Shown one piece after another: positions 37,409 to 50,180 of a DNA stretch of 64,000 nucleotides. A program made the translations under genes and the position numbers. The notes below the pieces were generated by a model. The model was not told where the DNA came from, searched no databases, and was given only the letters and a program-made list of their open reading frames with translations. The DNA is from Monarcha castaneiventris obscurior (taxonomy: Eukaryota; Chordata; Aves; Passeriformes; Monarchidae). The stretch is taken from positions 4,783,501-4,847,500 of the forward strand of contig JAMPIT010000230.1 of the NCBI GenBank assembly GCA_026261815.1, read 5' to 3'. How positions within the stretch are numbered: position 1 is the stretch's first letter; each line of letters begins with the position of its first letter.

Positions 37409-37500
37409 CCCAACAGTAGCAATGACGATTTACAGGCTATTACTTCTGGAGACTGGGATGTGACAAAGATACTGGCATATGATGAAAAGAGGCAGAAAAT
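37409..37500 (+). CDS. DPP6: DPP6 exon F (92 nt): propeller segment
   Basis: The acceptor is ctcttttctttctggcag and the donor is a consensus AAAAT|GTAAGT. The exon reads [20 protein letters not shown], then [10 protein letters not shown], and ends with AT, the first two bases of an Ile codon. Human DPP6 is [20 protein letters not shown], then ILAYDEKGNK. N-S-S at the start is a family N-glycosylation sequon. ITSGDWDV corresponds to a propeller strand (ITKGTWEV in DPP4). The Lys-Arg-Gln-Lys loop is more basic than in human. Confidence 0.97.
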
Positions 37501-39168
37501 GTAAGTAAATTTTGGCCTGACAAATCAGACTTTGTTTAGCCCTGGGCTCTGGGTCAGTTGCAAAGGTGTTGTGTATACACTGAAACCTGTGAGCATAAGG
37601 AGGTGGGGATAAGAAAGCAGGAGAAGCTGTCTCCATTTTGGCTTAACCTCTCAACCCATTACATATATCTTGTGTTATTTTGATTAATCTGTACAGTTCG
37701 AACCTCTGTTTCTGTGACTATTAAATAAATTTGTGCAGGGGAGTAATTTCTCCTGCTGAAACTTCTAATATTAACCTCTGTAGGAAAGAAGCCTGTTTTC
37801 ATCAACCACCTAGTCAGTTTTGGAAAGATTCCTTTGTTGACCTGCAAAAATACCAATGCAGTGGGAAAAAAAAAGAGTATTTAGTTAGAATTAGAAAAAA
37901 AAATTAAAAAAAGGAAAACAAACCCACCCTCCTTCATACTTGCTCTTTATGCTTGTAAAATAACTTCTGTAAACATTCACTTTTTCAAATTCAATTCAAG
38001 AAATTATGTAAGAAAATATTTAGAGACCTTTCTGGAATCAAATAACAGATTCCTTTCCAGACAAAATTTTAGGTGGATATGAGGTTCTTACCTCTCAGTT
38101 ACTTAAGGTCACTGAACAGTTGAGTAAATAGTCTCTGGAATACAATAAACTTTGAGTGATCATTAAGAGCATAGTGCTTCTTCAAGATTTTGAATGCTCT
38201 CAATTACCAATAATTTCAGAACAATACAAAATCTTAGAAACATATAATCACAGAATGGCTTGGGCTGGAAGGGAAAGATCATCCAGTTCCAGCTTCCTGC
38301 CATGTGCAGGGACACCAGGTTGCCCATCAAACCCGGCCTTGAACACTTCCAGGGGTGGTATAAGCAGCAAACTAGCACCAAAGTCTTATTGGTATTTTAA
38401 CTGGCCAGTCAAACAGAAAATACCACACACAATTTGTGCAATCAAGATGTGTGCCTAGGCAAGTGCAGCGTGTTGGAAGCAGGTCAGCAGGGATGAATAT
38501 CCTTCCTGACATTGTTCACCCCATGGAGGCTATATTTGCTCCTGTGCTCCATCATTATCCACATGAAATGCAACTGGGGAGTTAATTCAGGCCCCAGAGG
38601 CGGGACTGAGGTTGGCCACCTCCTGCAGCATCTCTCCTTTACCTCCAGAAGCTGCCACTGCACAGCAGAGCTCGTGTTGTTTATCCAGAAAGGAGCTCAC
38701 CACAGTCTCAGCACAAAACAAGGAAAATGAAGTGTCCTTCAGCTTCATGCTCTGCCTTCCCACCAAACCCTGGTTAGCTGTCTATCTGGGCAAAGAATAA
38801 AATGTGGCCAGAGAAGTAAAAACTTTCCCTAGAGAAAGAAGAAAGGTCTTTAAAAGAAATTCTGAGCCATGAAACTTGAGGTAAAAAGGTGGATGTCTTC
38901 CACTTAATCACTTGATCCTTTTTGATCCACTGGTATGACCAGTGTAGGACCCAAAGTTTTCCATGTTTGTTTCAATTGCAGTGCAGTCAGCAATGTGCTT
39001 CCTTGAGCCTCTCAGTGATGTGTCCCTCTGTATCTTTTTCTAATTCAGTTTAAACTTCCCTTGCTTTTATGAGATCATGAAAATGGCAATATGAGTAAAG
39101 GTGTTGTTGCATGAGATACTTTAAACACCCTTCTAATGGTGCAATTCACTTTTGTTTTTCCCCTCCAG
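37501..39168 (+). other. DPP6: DPP6 intron F-G (1668 nt)
   Basis: The intron runs from GTAAGT to CCCCTCCAG. It contains an A-rich stretch (37866-37920) and one CR1 fragment (38246-38362). The remainder is unique sequence without recognisable features. Confidence 0.94.
38246..38362 (-). mobile_element. CR1 LINE 3' end (antisense)
   Basis: The + strand reads taatcacagaatggcttgggctggaaggg, then atcatccagttccagcttcctgccatgtgcagggacacc, and then ggccttgaacacttccaggggtgg. This is the reverse complement of the CR1 3' untranslated region and the end of ORF2. The conserved tail (complement of aatcacagaat) sits at the left, so the element points against DPP6 and is heavily 5'-truncated, as is usual for CR1. 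Confidence 0.88.
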
Positions 39169-39216
39169 TTATTTCCACAGCACAGAAGATTCGCCAAGAA
39201 GGAGACATTTATACAG
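39169..39216 (+). CDS. DPP6: DPP6 exon G (48-nt small exon)
   Basis: The first base T completes Ile after CCCCTCCAG. The exon then encodes Y-F-H-S-T-E-D-S-P-R-R-R-H-L-Y and ends with AG, the first two bases of a Ser codon, before GTATTT. Human DPP6 reads YFLSTEDLPRRRQLY, so the Leu-to-His, Leu-to-Ser and Gln-to-His changes are lineage differences. The basic RRR cluster is retained. The exon is 48 nt, phase 2 at both ends and therefore skippable in frame, and its donor GTATTT is weak. Confidence 0.96.
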
Positions 39217-41119
39217 GTATTTGCTTTACTAACTTCATATACAGAATTTCCCATCTCTTCCATTTTGCACGAATCATAAACAATTGCAGTAGAAGCAGTT
39301 TCTTAAGTTTTTGTCTTTAATGGCATTGCAAAATCTTTCAGTGTGTCACTGGAAAAGACAGAAGAGTGTAACCATAGTGAACAAAATGCTTGACACTTGG
39401 AAATGTTTTACATTTACAATTTTCTCATATTAATGCAAATTTTAAATTGGTCTCAAGATTGACTGTCACAAAACTTTCCAACAGAATTGCTAACCACTTG
39501 AAAGAATTCCGAAATACATAAACTAATGGTATAAACTGTTTTTATACTTTCCAACAGAGGTTTTGAGAGATTTGATAGCAGCTCACCTCTTCATGAAACT
39601 GAAAAGCATTAACAATATTTTATGTTTAGAAGCCTTTTTCTGCAGTTCCAGAAGAGTTTGGCATCCTCCCTAAGTGTATGATGAATAAAAGGCTGGCTTT
39701 ACAGCGAGCTATTGGTAGTGTTGCTATTGTGAAATATAATGGAAGCACGTTACAAAGGGGAGGAAACACAAACTTTCAAATAAATATTTTGGAATCATTG
39801 TTGCATTTGCCCAGTTTTTGTTCTCAGTTACCCTGCTGCCATCACAACATCTGCAATGAAGGGCAGAGCTAGTGATGGCATAAGTGGATAAGGGACATTT
39901 TCCTTCTCTCCCATGACATCATACCTTTTTTTTCCCTCATTGGGAAGGAAACTAGAGCAAACTAAATTACCTTTGGTTAAATAATATTTTCCTTTCGAGA
40001 CCTATATGCCTGTTCACTGCAGTCCACAGTTTTTTGAGAGTGTTTATTTCCTTGAAGAAAATTTTAAAAATTACATTAACTCTTCATTTCTGTTGAAATG
40101 AGAAGAAAACCTCACTTTAAAAACAGTCCAGGCACAGCTGTTCAAGAGCTTCTGGAATGAGTCAAAGTGCTGCTCTCCATCCCTCCTTGTCTTGGCATCC
40201 ATCTCACCCTGGTGCCTCATCAGCCTCATCTCCCTGCACAGACAACAGGGAAAGAGCAGATGAAGATCTGTTTTGTGTTTGATTTAGTAGATTTAGTTAG
40301 GATTGAAGTCAGAGAAAAAATCTGAGCCTAAACAAGAACCCATGATCTGCTTATTTCAGTCTGCGATCCTAAAAATGTTGCTCAGCCTCAACCTTGAAAT
40401 GGCATCAAAAAACACTCACCTGCTTTACAGCAATACTGGAAAGATCTCTTGATTAATATTTCTGAAGTTTCAAAATGCCATACTGGTGCAAAATGTTATC
40501 TATTAATATCTGCTGATAATCTGTAATTCATTCTTCAAAATTCAGTGGACTCTTAGCAGCATTTGTGAGAGAATGGACAGGTCACAGCACCTTCTTCAAC
40601 AGATCCCTAAGTACAGTCTTTCCTTTCTACTTGGAGGTTATAAGAGCAGCTATTTAAACCTGTATAAAGGGCTTTGGCCTCTGAGGCAGCAGCTACCAAA
40701 TCAGACCAGTGATGCAACCAGTAAGAACGTTAGAGAAAGCAATTCCAGCTCTTTGTTGTCTGTTATAATATAAATAAGTGTAGAAATATTGCTCCTTTGT
40801 TTCATTACTTCATCCACCAAATTATGACTTCCTCTTGTGGAATTGCAACCATCATTTTCTTTTGAAAACTATACCTTCCTTCATAGCCACCTGACCTTGC
40901 AAAATGACATCAGTATCCATTTATATATTCTCTATTCAAGCAGGAGGGGAAAAAAAATCCATTACTGCTATTTAAACTCAACCAAATGGAAATACTTTGT
41001 CTCTTACTAATGTTGGACACATTAGATTTATATTCTTTTTCTAAAGTAAGGTTCAAGTAATGTTGCTTTCAAATAACGTTTGCTCAGTGACCTTCATGGA
41101 ATTGTATTAACTTTTTCAG
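39217..41119 (+). other. DPP6: DPP6 intron G-H (1903 nt)
   Basis: The intron runs from GTATTT to ACTTTTTCAG. It is AT-rich unique sequence with no transposon I can name and no extra exon. Confidence 0.95.
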
Positions 41120-41238
41120 TGCAAGCACAAATGGGAACTTCAACAGGAGGTGCCTGTCCTGTGATCTGATTGAAAACTGTACTTATTTCAGTGCATCCTT
41201 CAGCCACAATCTGGAATACTTCCTCCTGACGTGTGAAG
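41120..41238 (+). CDS. DPP6: DPP6 exon H (119 nt): cysteine-rich propeller segment
   Basis: The first base T completes Ser. The exon reads [20 protein letters not shown], then [19 protein letters not shown], and ends with G before GTATGT. Human DPP6 has ANTVGNFNRQCLSCDLVENC followed by [19 protein letters not shown]. The C-L-S-C-x5-C pattern and the later Cys are shared with DPP4 (CLSCELNPERCQYYSVSF) and form extracellular disulfides in the family. N-C-T is an N-glycosylation sequon. This segment forms the last propeller blades. The intron that follows is the largest complete one in the window. Confidence 0.97.
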
Positions 41239-42084
41239 GTATGTTGGGTTCTGTCGTTGCAGTTGTTGTGCCTCAGGGTCAGGATTTAGAGCCAGCACTG
41301 GTGTCTTTAGACATCCTGGGTACCTGTGGGCAGCTTTGAAACACTGGCCATCAATATCTGGGTCACATTGCTTTCAAAGCTTTACTCTTGACATTTTTCT
41401 GTTCTTTTGTGTTTTTACTTGTAGCTAGAAAGCAAATATTTACAACCTTTTTCTGTGCATACGTGCACAGAAGGTAGAGGTAGATTCCTCCAGCCACAAG
41501 TATCCTTAAAGGAAAGTAACAGCAAAACCTGGAGAATACAAAACGTCAGAAAATTTATGAGAGAGAAGCCAGCAAGGTGGGGTTTACTGTGGGTGACTGG
41601 GACTGAGTTCCAGATACATCAACCAGTACTGTGAATAGAGGGGTTTAAAGTAACAATGAGAAGACAATTTGCCAAAGAAAGGCAGTTTACAGAAATGTGC
41701 CTAATGGACACTGTGAGTACAGAATATCTGGTGCTTCCCCACTCAGTCATCATAGATTCACTTCAGCTTGGCCTAATCTGCAGGTCCAACAGGGCTTTCC
41801 TGTTTTGAAAAGGCCTGAGAGTATCCAAGAGGCCAAGGATAGAGGACATTGCAGGAGAAGAGTCATTGAAGTTTTTTCCAGCTTTGTTAAGACTAAATGC
41901 AGAACTCCACAAAACTTAATCCTGTGTAATTTAATTCTGCTTAATTATCCAAAATTGCACACACAATTCATGCACACCAGTCATCTGCTCCTAGGATTGA
42001 AGCTGCTCAAAAGGCTGCATGTCCTCTGAAACAAGGCTTGAAAAGCTGCAAGCAAACAGGAAATTCCTTATTTTCAACAGCTCA

Positions 42085-42265
42085 GGAGTGAAGTGAGTAG
42101 GTTTTGATAGGATATTTGGAAGGAATTCTTTACTGTGAAGGTGATGAGGCCCTGGAACAGGTTGCCCAGGAAAGTTATGGGTGCCCCATCCCTGGAAGTG
42201 TTCCAGGCCAGGTTGGATGGGGCTCTGAGCAACCTGGGATATTGGTGCCCATGGCTGGGGGACAT
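42085..42265 (+). mobile_element. CR1 LINE 3' fragment (sense)
   Basis: The sequence reads ggatatttggaaggaattctttactgtgaagg, then gaggccctggaacaggttgcccagg, then gggtgccccatccctggaagtgttccaggccaggttggatggggct, which are the last codons of the CR1 ORF2. The translation keeps PWNRLPRKVMGAPSLEVFQA, the hallmark C-terminal peptide of CR1 reverse-transcriptase proteins. The copy fades out after gcccatggctggggg and lacks the terminal repeats. Confidence 0.87.
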
Positions 42266-45200
42266 CAGGGGTCTCTGTGGTGATTCAGGGGCTGCCCCTT
42301 CTCTGACTGGCAAATACCCATTGCTGCCAGTAACTGTTTGTGGTGAACACCAAAGGTAAAGAAGGGATATTTGAGGTGGTAAAATGGGAAATAATCAAGA
42401 TAAAGTGGAGAAGTAGAATGGTTACGATATTATAAAGTAAAACAGCTGGACTAGGATAATTGTAAAAACCTGTTTTTCCCCTGGAAGGGAATGATAGGCT
42501 GCATGTTGGAGGCATTTAGAGGTGTTAAAAAATATCTGGCAAACACAGTACAGAAAAATAGCATTAACAGGGTATTGCATTAATTAACTCAATGGACTAA
42601 TTAACTTAATGGACTTACCTGTAAATATTAATTTATAGCTATTGCAGACATATGCAGGTCAGTGTCATTTGTCAATAAACATTGACTTCTGTAGTAAATA
42701 TTATATTTATGAAGTTCCTCTCTTAAAAAGAAAAACCTTATTTATTTTTCTTCTTATTTTCATTTCAAGAACAGCTGTCAGGAGCTACCAGAGACAGTGT
42801 CCATTTTCTTCGCACCAAGATAATTGTTTAACCATAATTAGAACCATTTATGAATAACAAGATTAAGGTTTCTAAAGGGCCTTATCAACAGTTATGAGGT
42901 GATACATTTTTGATTGCATTAGATCTCATCCACAAAAACCTGCAGCAGTACTTGAAGAGGTTAATGAGTTTTATTAGTGTGCACATTAATCCAGTACACA
43001 AGATAATGATTTTGCATAATGAACCATGGGCCTGATTCTCAGCTGTTGTAAACAATAACTCAATTATAGGGTCATTAGGGTTAGATATGTTTACATCTCC
43101 TGAATATATCTTTGTCTGAGTTTTCATTATTCAGGACTAAATCCTCAAAATACAATCTCACTGTGGCACAAATACAGCACAGCTTCATCTGTGGAGCTCA
43201 TCTCAGTGTCTTCATTTAAATACCTCTAAAAAAATATGTATACCTGACAAAATACAGAAATCTTGGTAGAATTTTCATTTTCAGTTTTTTTTATAAAAAT
43301 ATCGGTCCCTTGCACTTGGAGGAGTTATTCCTTATTTACATGACTGAAAGTGAGAAGTCTTTCAACCTATTTGTTTTCAAGGAGTTTACAGGAACCACAT
43401 CTTTTTGGGCACTTTTTATGTTGTGTCCATCTAACCTCAGATGTGTGCTGTGGATGCACTTGCAGCGGGGACAGCTCCCTTTGGTTCCTGCTGCAGCTGA
43501 TGTGAGTCAGGTCAGTGGAAACCTCTTTTCTGGATGAACTGCAGATTTCTGGATAAAAATATCGTGCTGTCAGGCTTTGGTCATACACATAGGTGTTGTG
43601 GTTTCATGGAGAATCACCCGGATCCACCAACAGGAGAATTCCTGTTCCACAGCTCCTCGGACTGCTGAGCCAGAGCTTGGCTATGCCTCAGTTTCTCAGG
43701 GTGCTGGGTTATTGCTCACAAGCACTCATGCTCTAGTATAGTTTTGATTAACAGGAAATCTTATTTATTCGTGTGTACGTATAACCCATAAATAGAAAAA
43801 CTCCTTGATGAGGATATACCAAAGGCCCCTGCTCATCCTGTGGCTCATCAAGCAGACAGAGTAAGCCCACCAGGGTGAACAAGAGTTTGTCTTACAATGT
43901 CTGCTCCCCAAGGGCTTCTGCCAGGAGTGCCCATCTCTGCTTCCCAAAAAAACCCCACAACTGCAGCCGATGTTCAAGACCAGGCAGTGTCAGACAGTAC
44001 CTGTGGCTGCTTGGTGCTTTCTTCTCCATAATATGTCTAACATGCATAAATTTGTATATAAATATGTATAAAATGCTTAAATCTCCACAATATATATAAA
44101 ATGCATCAATATGTATAAAAGCACCTAGATCTCAGGTCTTGCTGTGTACTCAGTGACTGTGACCATGAAAATGTGTGCTCATAGTGATCACTGGTGTACC
44201 CCGTGTCAGCTCTGTATGTATCTTTCAAGGTAGCTAAATTAAGTGATTTTTCTCTAATCAAGACTGTGGTAGCTTAAAAATCTGTATTTTCTCAGCTGTC
44301 CACAGGACAAATGCATGGGCAAATATTTATGGCTTGAAAACAATTTCTGTACTGACAGTGAATAACATCCACCATTCCTCAGTTTCACTCTGTCCTTTCC
44401 TTTGTGACCTTCAGTTGCAAATTTCACTGAGTTTAGAGCCACAGACATGACTGTGGCTCAGCTGAACTTCTCTACAATGGATGGCAAGGTTTGTAAGATT
44501 TGATCAATCAATCAGTGCTTATAAAATACTCTGTGATACTTAAATGAAAGGCAAGGGAAAAGGAAAATATCTATCCTAAAAGAACCCCAAAAAACCAAGA
44601 AAGGTCTGGCATGGCTCACTTGATTCCAAAGGTCAAGAGCTGGAAGTTTTCTACTCACTCTTTTGGTACTTTAAAGGCAACATATAATTGCCTTAAAAGA
44701 TTTTCTTCTGTCCTGCAGAATACATTTAACAGCTTTGCTACTTGGCACAGGCTGAAATGAGAGCAGCGTGCTGTAATAAAAGGTAACCTCCCTTGAAAGA
44801 GGACTGTGTAATGCTTACTGTCAGGAGGTAACATTTGTTGCAATCAGTCAGTCCCAGAAGGCTAGTTACCTTATTTTTCATCTAATTTTGTGTGCTCATC
44901 ATTGAATTACTGTAGCAGGATCTAAGGGAACATGATGCTTTGCAGACTGCTGTTGGATTATCTCCTCTAGACACGGCTGGAAAAGCAATATCTGCTTGAC
45001 CAAGGTCACTCCTACTGTCATTTTCACCATAAAATATGGGTTTACACTTTGCCTCCTCTCATAAACCAGCACAGGCACCTTGACTGATTCCCCCTAAGAT
45101 AAACAGAAATAAAATCTGGATGGAAGTGGTTTGCTATTTTATACATAAATTTAATTGAGGATGGATTTTTCTCATCTGAAATGGGGTGTAAATTCCAGTT

Positions 45201-48200
45201 GCATTGAGAAAAGGATAGGAAATTGCAAATTTTGGCTGTGGGAAGAAATTTATTCCTGTTTCTTTAGTGGGACTCAGACACGTAGGGTGCAAGGCTGAAT
45301 GACATGAGCCAATAAAGCACTAAGCTATCACATTTTTAGGTGATAGCTCATTCTCCTCTGAAGGATGCAGCCTCACCAATTACTATCACTGTAGTCAACT
45401 GTGCAGTGTTTTAGTATTTCCATTGTACATAGATAACACTTTGTCTTCAGGGACTCTGTCCCTCTGTCCCCAGTGTAACCCACCAGCACCATTAAAACTC
45501 AACTCCTAATGAGGTTGTTCACAGGAAAGCAAGGGAAGCAGCCCTTTCTGTTGCAGGATAATTGGTACTCTGACACTCAGGTGCTTTGGCTGCAGTGTCT
45601 TCACTCTCATAAAAAAATCTGTGAAATCACAGAGAGTTTCAGCTGGACTCACAGAACTGGCAGAGGTTTCCTGGAACCTGGAGTTCAAGTCCCTGATGTT
45701 GCAGACAGTGGTGTTGTGCATCCTTTCCATAAGTTGGTCCTTCTCCATCAACTGACCTCAGCCAAAAACCTGATCCTGGCCAGCTCAATGTCCCTGGGGA
45801 GGTGTGAGGTTCCCCACAAAGGGTTAATGCCTTCTGGCTCTGAGGCAAGAGGAATAGAGAGGAAGACCCCTGGCCTGTGCATACATCTCTGCAATTAATG
45901 ACATTTAATATGCAATGAAAACCATGGGGGGAGGGCAGTGTTGTTCATGGGAGGCCCACCAGCCTGATAATTAAAGTTCTCCATAATCATGCTTTATCAG
46001 GAAGGGATTAATAATTTTTAGGGATGTCACAAAGAAAATTGGATGGGAGAGGACTCTATCAAGGGCTAAGGGAAGATTTGTCTCATGCTTGGCATGGTTG
46101 CTGGTGATAGAGAAGTGCCTTGGCCACTAAACCATGTGCTATTCTTCATTCAGTGACCAGTTAGGGAAGAAACAGCTTCCACTTTGGGGAGGGACAACTC
46201 TGCAGTTCAGTGCAACTGAACAGGGAACTATCTTCTTCTATAGTCTTTCCTCCCCTTCCAGAAACAGTCAGATTGCTTTGTTTCAAAATGTCATAAATGC
46301 ACTATTGTTTATCCTGTCTCTTTGAAGATTATCTCTGCTGGAAGCTGTGTCTGTGGCTGACTGGCAGCCTTTATTGTCAGTCTTGTGCAGGCCAAATGAC
46401 TTTAAAGCTGTCTCTTTCTTTGGAGAAAAGAAAACAGACTCTTGTAAGAAAACTGTTAAAATATTGTCACCTGATTTGGCTGTCCTCTCTGGCACTGTGG
46501 TTCTCAGTAGCTCAGCCTAGATGCTGTAGATCATTAATGACAGGTAACAGAAATGAAGTCATTTCTGCCTTTCCTAGCATGCAACTCTGCAGCTGTAGAG
46601 CCAAATTTTATGTTGTAACTGAGCTGTGTTTGATAAAACACCTAAAGAACCAATACAAAAGGAATTTATCTGGGAATATATGCTTTTCCCCACCTGTGTC
46701 CTCTGAGCCAGCGATGACAACGACTCTGCAACTTCACTCCTGGCCCTGAGGCACCTGAGGGGTGCCTATAGGCCTGGGAAATCTTTAAAAATAGGATTTA
46801 TTGCTATTACGTCCTGCCAGAAAAATTCACGTTTCAATCCCATTCACAGATAACAAGTGGCACAAAAGCACAGATTAGGAAAAACTTGGCAATTTAAGGA
46901 TCTCCTTTGAGAGTGATTCATACTAATGAAGGAGCAGCACAGCCATATTTGTGATGATCTGAGTCAAGTTCCACGTGCCATTGGACATTCATTCATTCTG
47001 TCTGTGTTTCTATGAGTATTAAAGACAAGTGATGCAAGTTTTTCCTCTACAGAGGCAGCATATAAACTTCTCAGCTCCTTAAACTGTTTCTTGAGAATTT
47101 AATTATCTTCTTTCCTCCCGCTTGGTGGAACTTGGAAACACCATCTGGAGATGGGAACACTCAAGAGCATCACTGGCTGCTTTTGCTTAATAGGTTTGTG
47201 CTGAGACTTAAAAAGCAATTTTGTTATTCCACATTTGTTTTTTCCAGAATTTTGCTGGAGTCAGTAAATATTTTCACTACCAAGTTTCATCAAGTGATCT
47301 GGCTCTGCTTTGTGGCAGGTTGTCCTGACTTTGCTTTTAAACGCATTTTAGCTCCATAGAGCCTGGAGCATGATTTACAAGGTTCAGCCTTCCACAATGG
47401 AGAGGTCTAAACCCACAATTTGGCATCCTTTTAGGTGTCCAGGTTGTTCTGCCCACTGATGTGGACACAACCCAAGCTCCTGCCTACACAGATGACAGAA
47501 GTCTGAAATGTTTGATAATTTTGGAGTTTACCATAGACAAAGAAATCTTTAGTGTGGGTGAGTCTATGTCACAAAAGGCATTGAGTGAAATCATTGTTTT
47601 ATGATGAGGGTTGCTTTAGGAGAAGTATTTATCCTTGTAGGGACCAGGATCCAAACCCAGGCTCGTGTCCCTGACCAGTGCCATCTCTCTAAAACCAGTC
47701 AGTGATTGCTCACTAGCATTTCTCCTGCTTTCTTTTAATAACAGGGGAAGGGCATTTTACTAAAAATCTCAATCCAGCACTCCTGGGCAAGGGAACCTTT
47801 GATGGAGGCTGGAGGTGGTCAGAAAAGTGGGAAAACTGGGTCGTTAATGCTGCCTTGTGCTGCAGATCCCATGAACAGCATGAGATAAGCTCAGACAGCA
47901 GCTGGGTGGGTGGGAAAACCTTTGAAGCACCAGCACCAGCAGCAGCACCATTGCCATAGCTCAGCTCAAGATTTAAACCCCAGGAATTTTAATTTTTTCT
48001 TAAACATAAAATTCTGAGCATTGTTCCTAGTATTGTAGCTATACTTAATGTCATTTCTTCATAAAGATGTTGACCTTTTTTGAGGAGATATATATTTTGG
48101 AAAATCTAGTATTTTGTTCTCTCATAGGATTACCAACTGATTTGGAAAGGCTTGAACACGTGCCATAGAAAAGCTAAATTAATACCGATAAATCACATGG

Positions 48201-49519
48201 ATTTGTTGATGAATTTCCCTAACAAAGTAACATTTGTTTTGTTTTGCCCATCTACTTATGGGTTCAGTCTGTTTCATCTGCACTTTTTGTAAGTGGCTTT
48301 AGGGAACTTTTTCCCTGAAAATCACTTAAAATATCACTCCTGTGAAAATTTTGTCTGTAACATTCATCAAAAAACCAGGGGCTCTACTGATAAAGACTTA
48401 CTTTGTGCATAAAAGTGTCTGAATCCTTTCTGCCTTAGGACAGAAGATCATGACATTTGTCTTTCACTGTGAATGAATCAAATCACATTTTTCTTCAGTT
48501 TCTCCATCAAAATGAGGGGGCTGTGTCACAGAAATATTTTTGGCAGCAATTTTTACATTTATGACTCCTTGAACAGAAAGAGCTTAATATTACTTAGTAT
48601 CTCAGGAAAATCCTATACCGATATTTATCAGGATACAGGAAGAGGGAGTAGAAGTTTTTATTGTTGACAAAATAAATACTGCACTAAGTTTTTAATTTGG
48701 ATTATAGAAAGGTATGAAAATTCTTTTGCAACCTTTCTCCAGATGATCATTTTCATGCTTTTACCAAGTGGGGAGCAGAGGTACAGGGAGAATAAATGGT
48801 TTGCCTATGGACACATCTGGAGTCAAGTATCATGACCCCCATTTCCTTCTTCATATTGCAAGACAGTACTCCAAGGAAAAGCAGCACTGACTCCTGGAAC
48901 AGACCAGAAATGCGTGTCCTTCTGCAGCCTGTTTCCATCGTGGATGGTGGATAATTAACCCTCTTCAGGATTTTTGCAATAATGTACCCATCAGGGATGT
49001 GTCTGCCCAGCTCCTGCAATAAGAGGTTGGCTCATGCCTTCAGGCAGGAGAATAATGAACCTCTTTCTACATCTTGGTCGGTTCCTTCATTTAATCAGAC
49101 CTTTTAACCTGTGCCATTTGGGCCAGACCTACCATCCCAGGAAAGCAATGGAAAATCTGGAGATGCGGATAATTTTACTAACTGTGGACAAGCAGATGTA
49201 AATCAATGATTCACAAAGCACAAATTGATAAGGCAGTGTTTTAAACCTCTCTACATTGCCCATATATTCCCTTAAATATCACATAGAAATGTTGCATGTC
49301 ACCCTCTCCTCAATAACATTCCTGGAACCAGACTGTAATTAGCAGTTGTTATGCTCAGGTAAACATCAGTGCAAGCCATAATGGAAATATACAGCTTAGC
49401 TCTTCCCTGAATATATTGGGCTATTTATGAACTATAAAACAGCTCCATACTTAAGTAGATACATCTGCAAAAAGCAGATGGATTGCTTTCCTTTTTCTCC
49501 TTTCTGTTACAAAATAATC

Positions 49520-49550
49520 ATGGTTTTTGTATAATGGTTTTTGTATAATG
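49520..49550. repeat. Two-copy 14-bp tandem duplication
   Basis: The 14-mer atggtttttgtata occurs at 49520 and 49534 without mismatch. It is a recent slippage or duplication event with no evident function. Confidence 0.85.
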
Positions 49551-50061
49551 CTCTTTCATATTATGATTCTCTAAATCCTGAGTTGGATGTGGACACCTAT
49601 GATACATACACTTACGAACAGGTGTTTTGTACAATAATTGTTTTAATTTGTTGACCCACATCCAGACATGGAGAATTCCGAGACACATTTGCTAACAGTG
49701 GTCTGAGAAGTCCTAATCAGCTGCCAAATGTTGGTCAGGACTCACGGGGTTTTTTTTTCCTGCTGTCACGAGCTGCTTTAGGGAACTCAAGCAGGTCTTG
49801 TAATTCCAGCTTCCTAGAGGTGTTGTGAAAATAAAGTCCATTACCAACCGCAATGCTCAGGTGTGCAGTGACAATAAGGGGCATAGAGGCTCCTAGATGG
49901 ATAAATTTCCAGAGTGGTTTTGAAAGCTTCGGTGAATCTTCAGTCTATTCACTGCAGAGAAACCTTCCTAGCACAGAAGCCCAGCCATTAGCATGCAGGA
50001 GAGCGCTCCTGTGACAAAACCAGCATGTAAAGTGATTAAATGGTGCTGGAGTGAGGAGTTA

Positions 50062-50180
50062 ACGAGGCATGGCCGCGGACGTTTGCTGGTAGCGCAGCTC
50101 CACGCGACGCCTCGTCTCAACAGCAATCCAATAACGAGCCTGTAATTACACCACGGGCCTTAATAAGTGCAGGGCCAGTC
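50062..50180. promoter_or_regulatory. Isolated CpG-dense islet, candidate regulatory element
   Basis: Roughly a dozen CpG dinucleotides occur within about 120 bp (gccgcggacg, gtagcgcag, ccacgcgacgcctcg, aacgagcc, cacgggcc, tccgcccc), whereas the surrounding intron is CpG-poor. It also holds an inverted-CCAAT-like context (gcaatccaataacg) and a homeodomain-like gtaattacacc. This could be an enhancer, an unannotated promoter, or a chance CpG remnant. No open frame or known exon overlaps it. Confidence 0.3.

Noticed and set aside
43592..44000. Possible second LTR starting TGTTGTGGTTTC
   Set aside because: The TG start and an AT-rich end are suggestive, but I could not find a matching CA end, a polyadenylation signal in the right place or known LTR blocks.
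45600..45800. Possible CR1 remnant (aaatcacagagagtttcagctgg...)
   Set aside because: Only a few words resemble a CR1 tail and the order breaks down; too weak to call.
46297..46749. 150-codon open frame on the + strand
   Set aside because: No family resemblance, and it lies in an intron where the DPP6 peptide is already continuous across the flanking exons.
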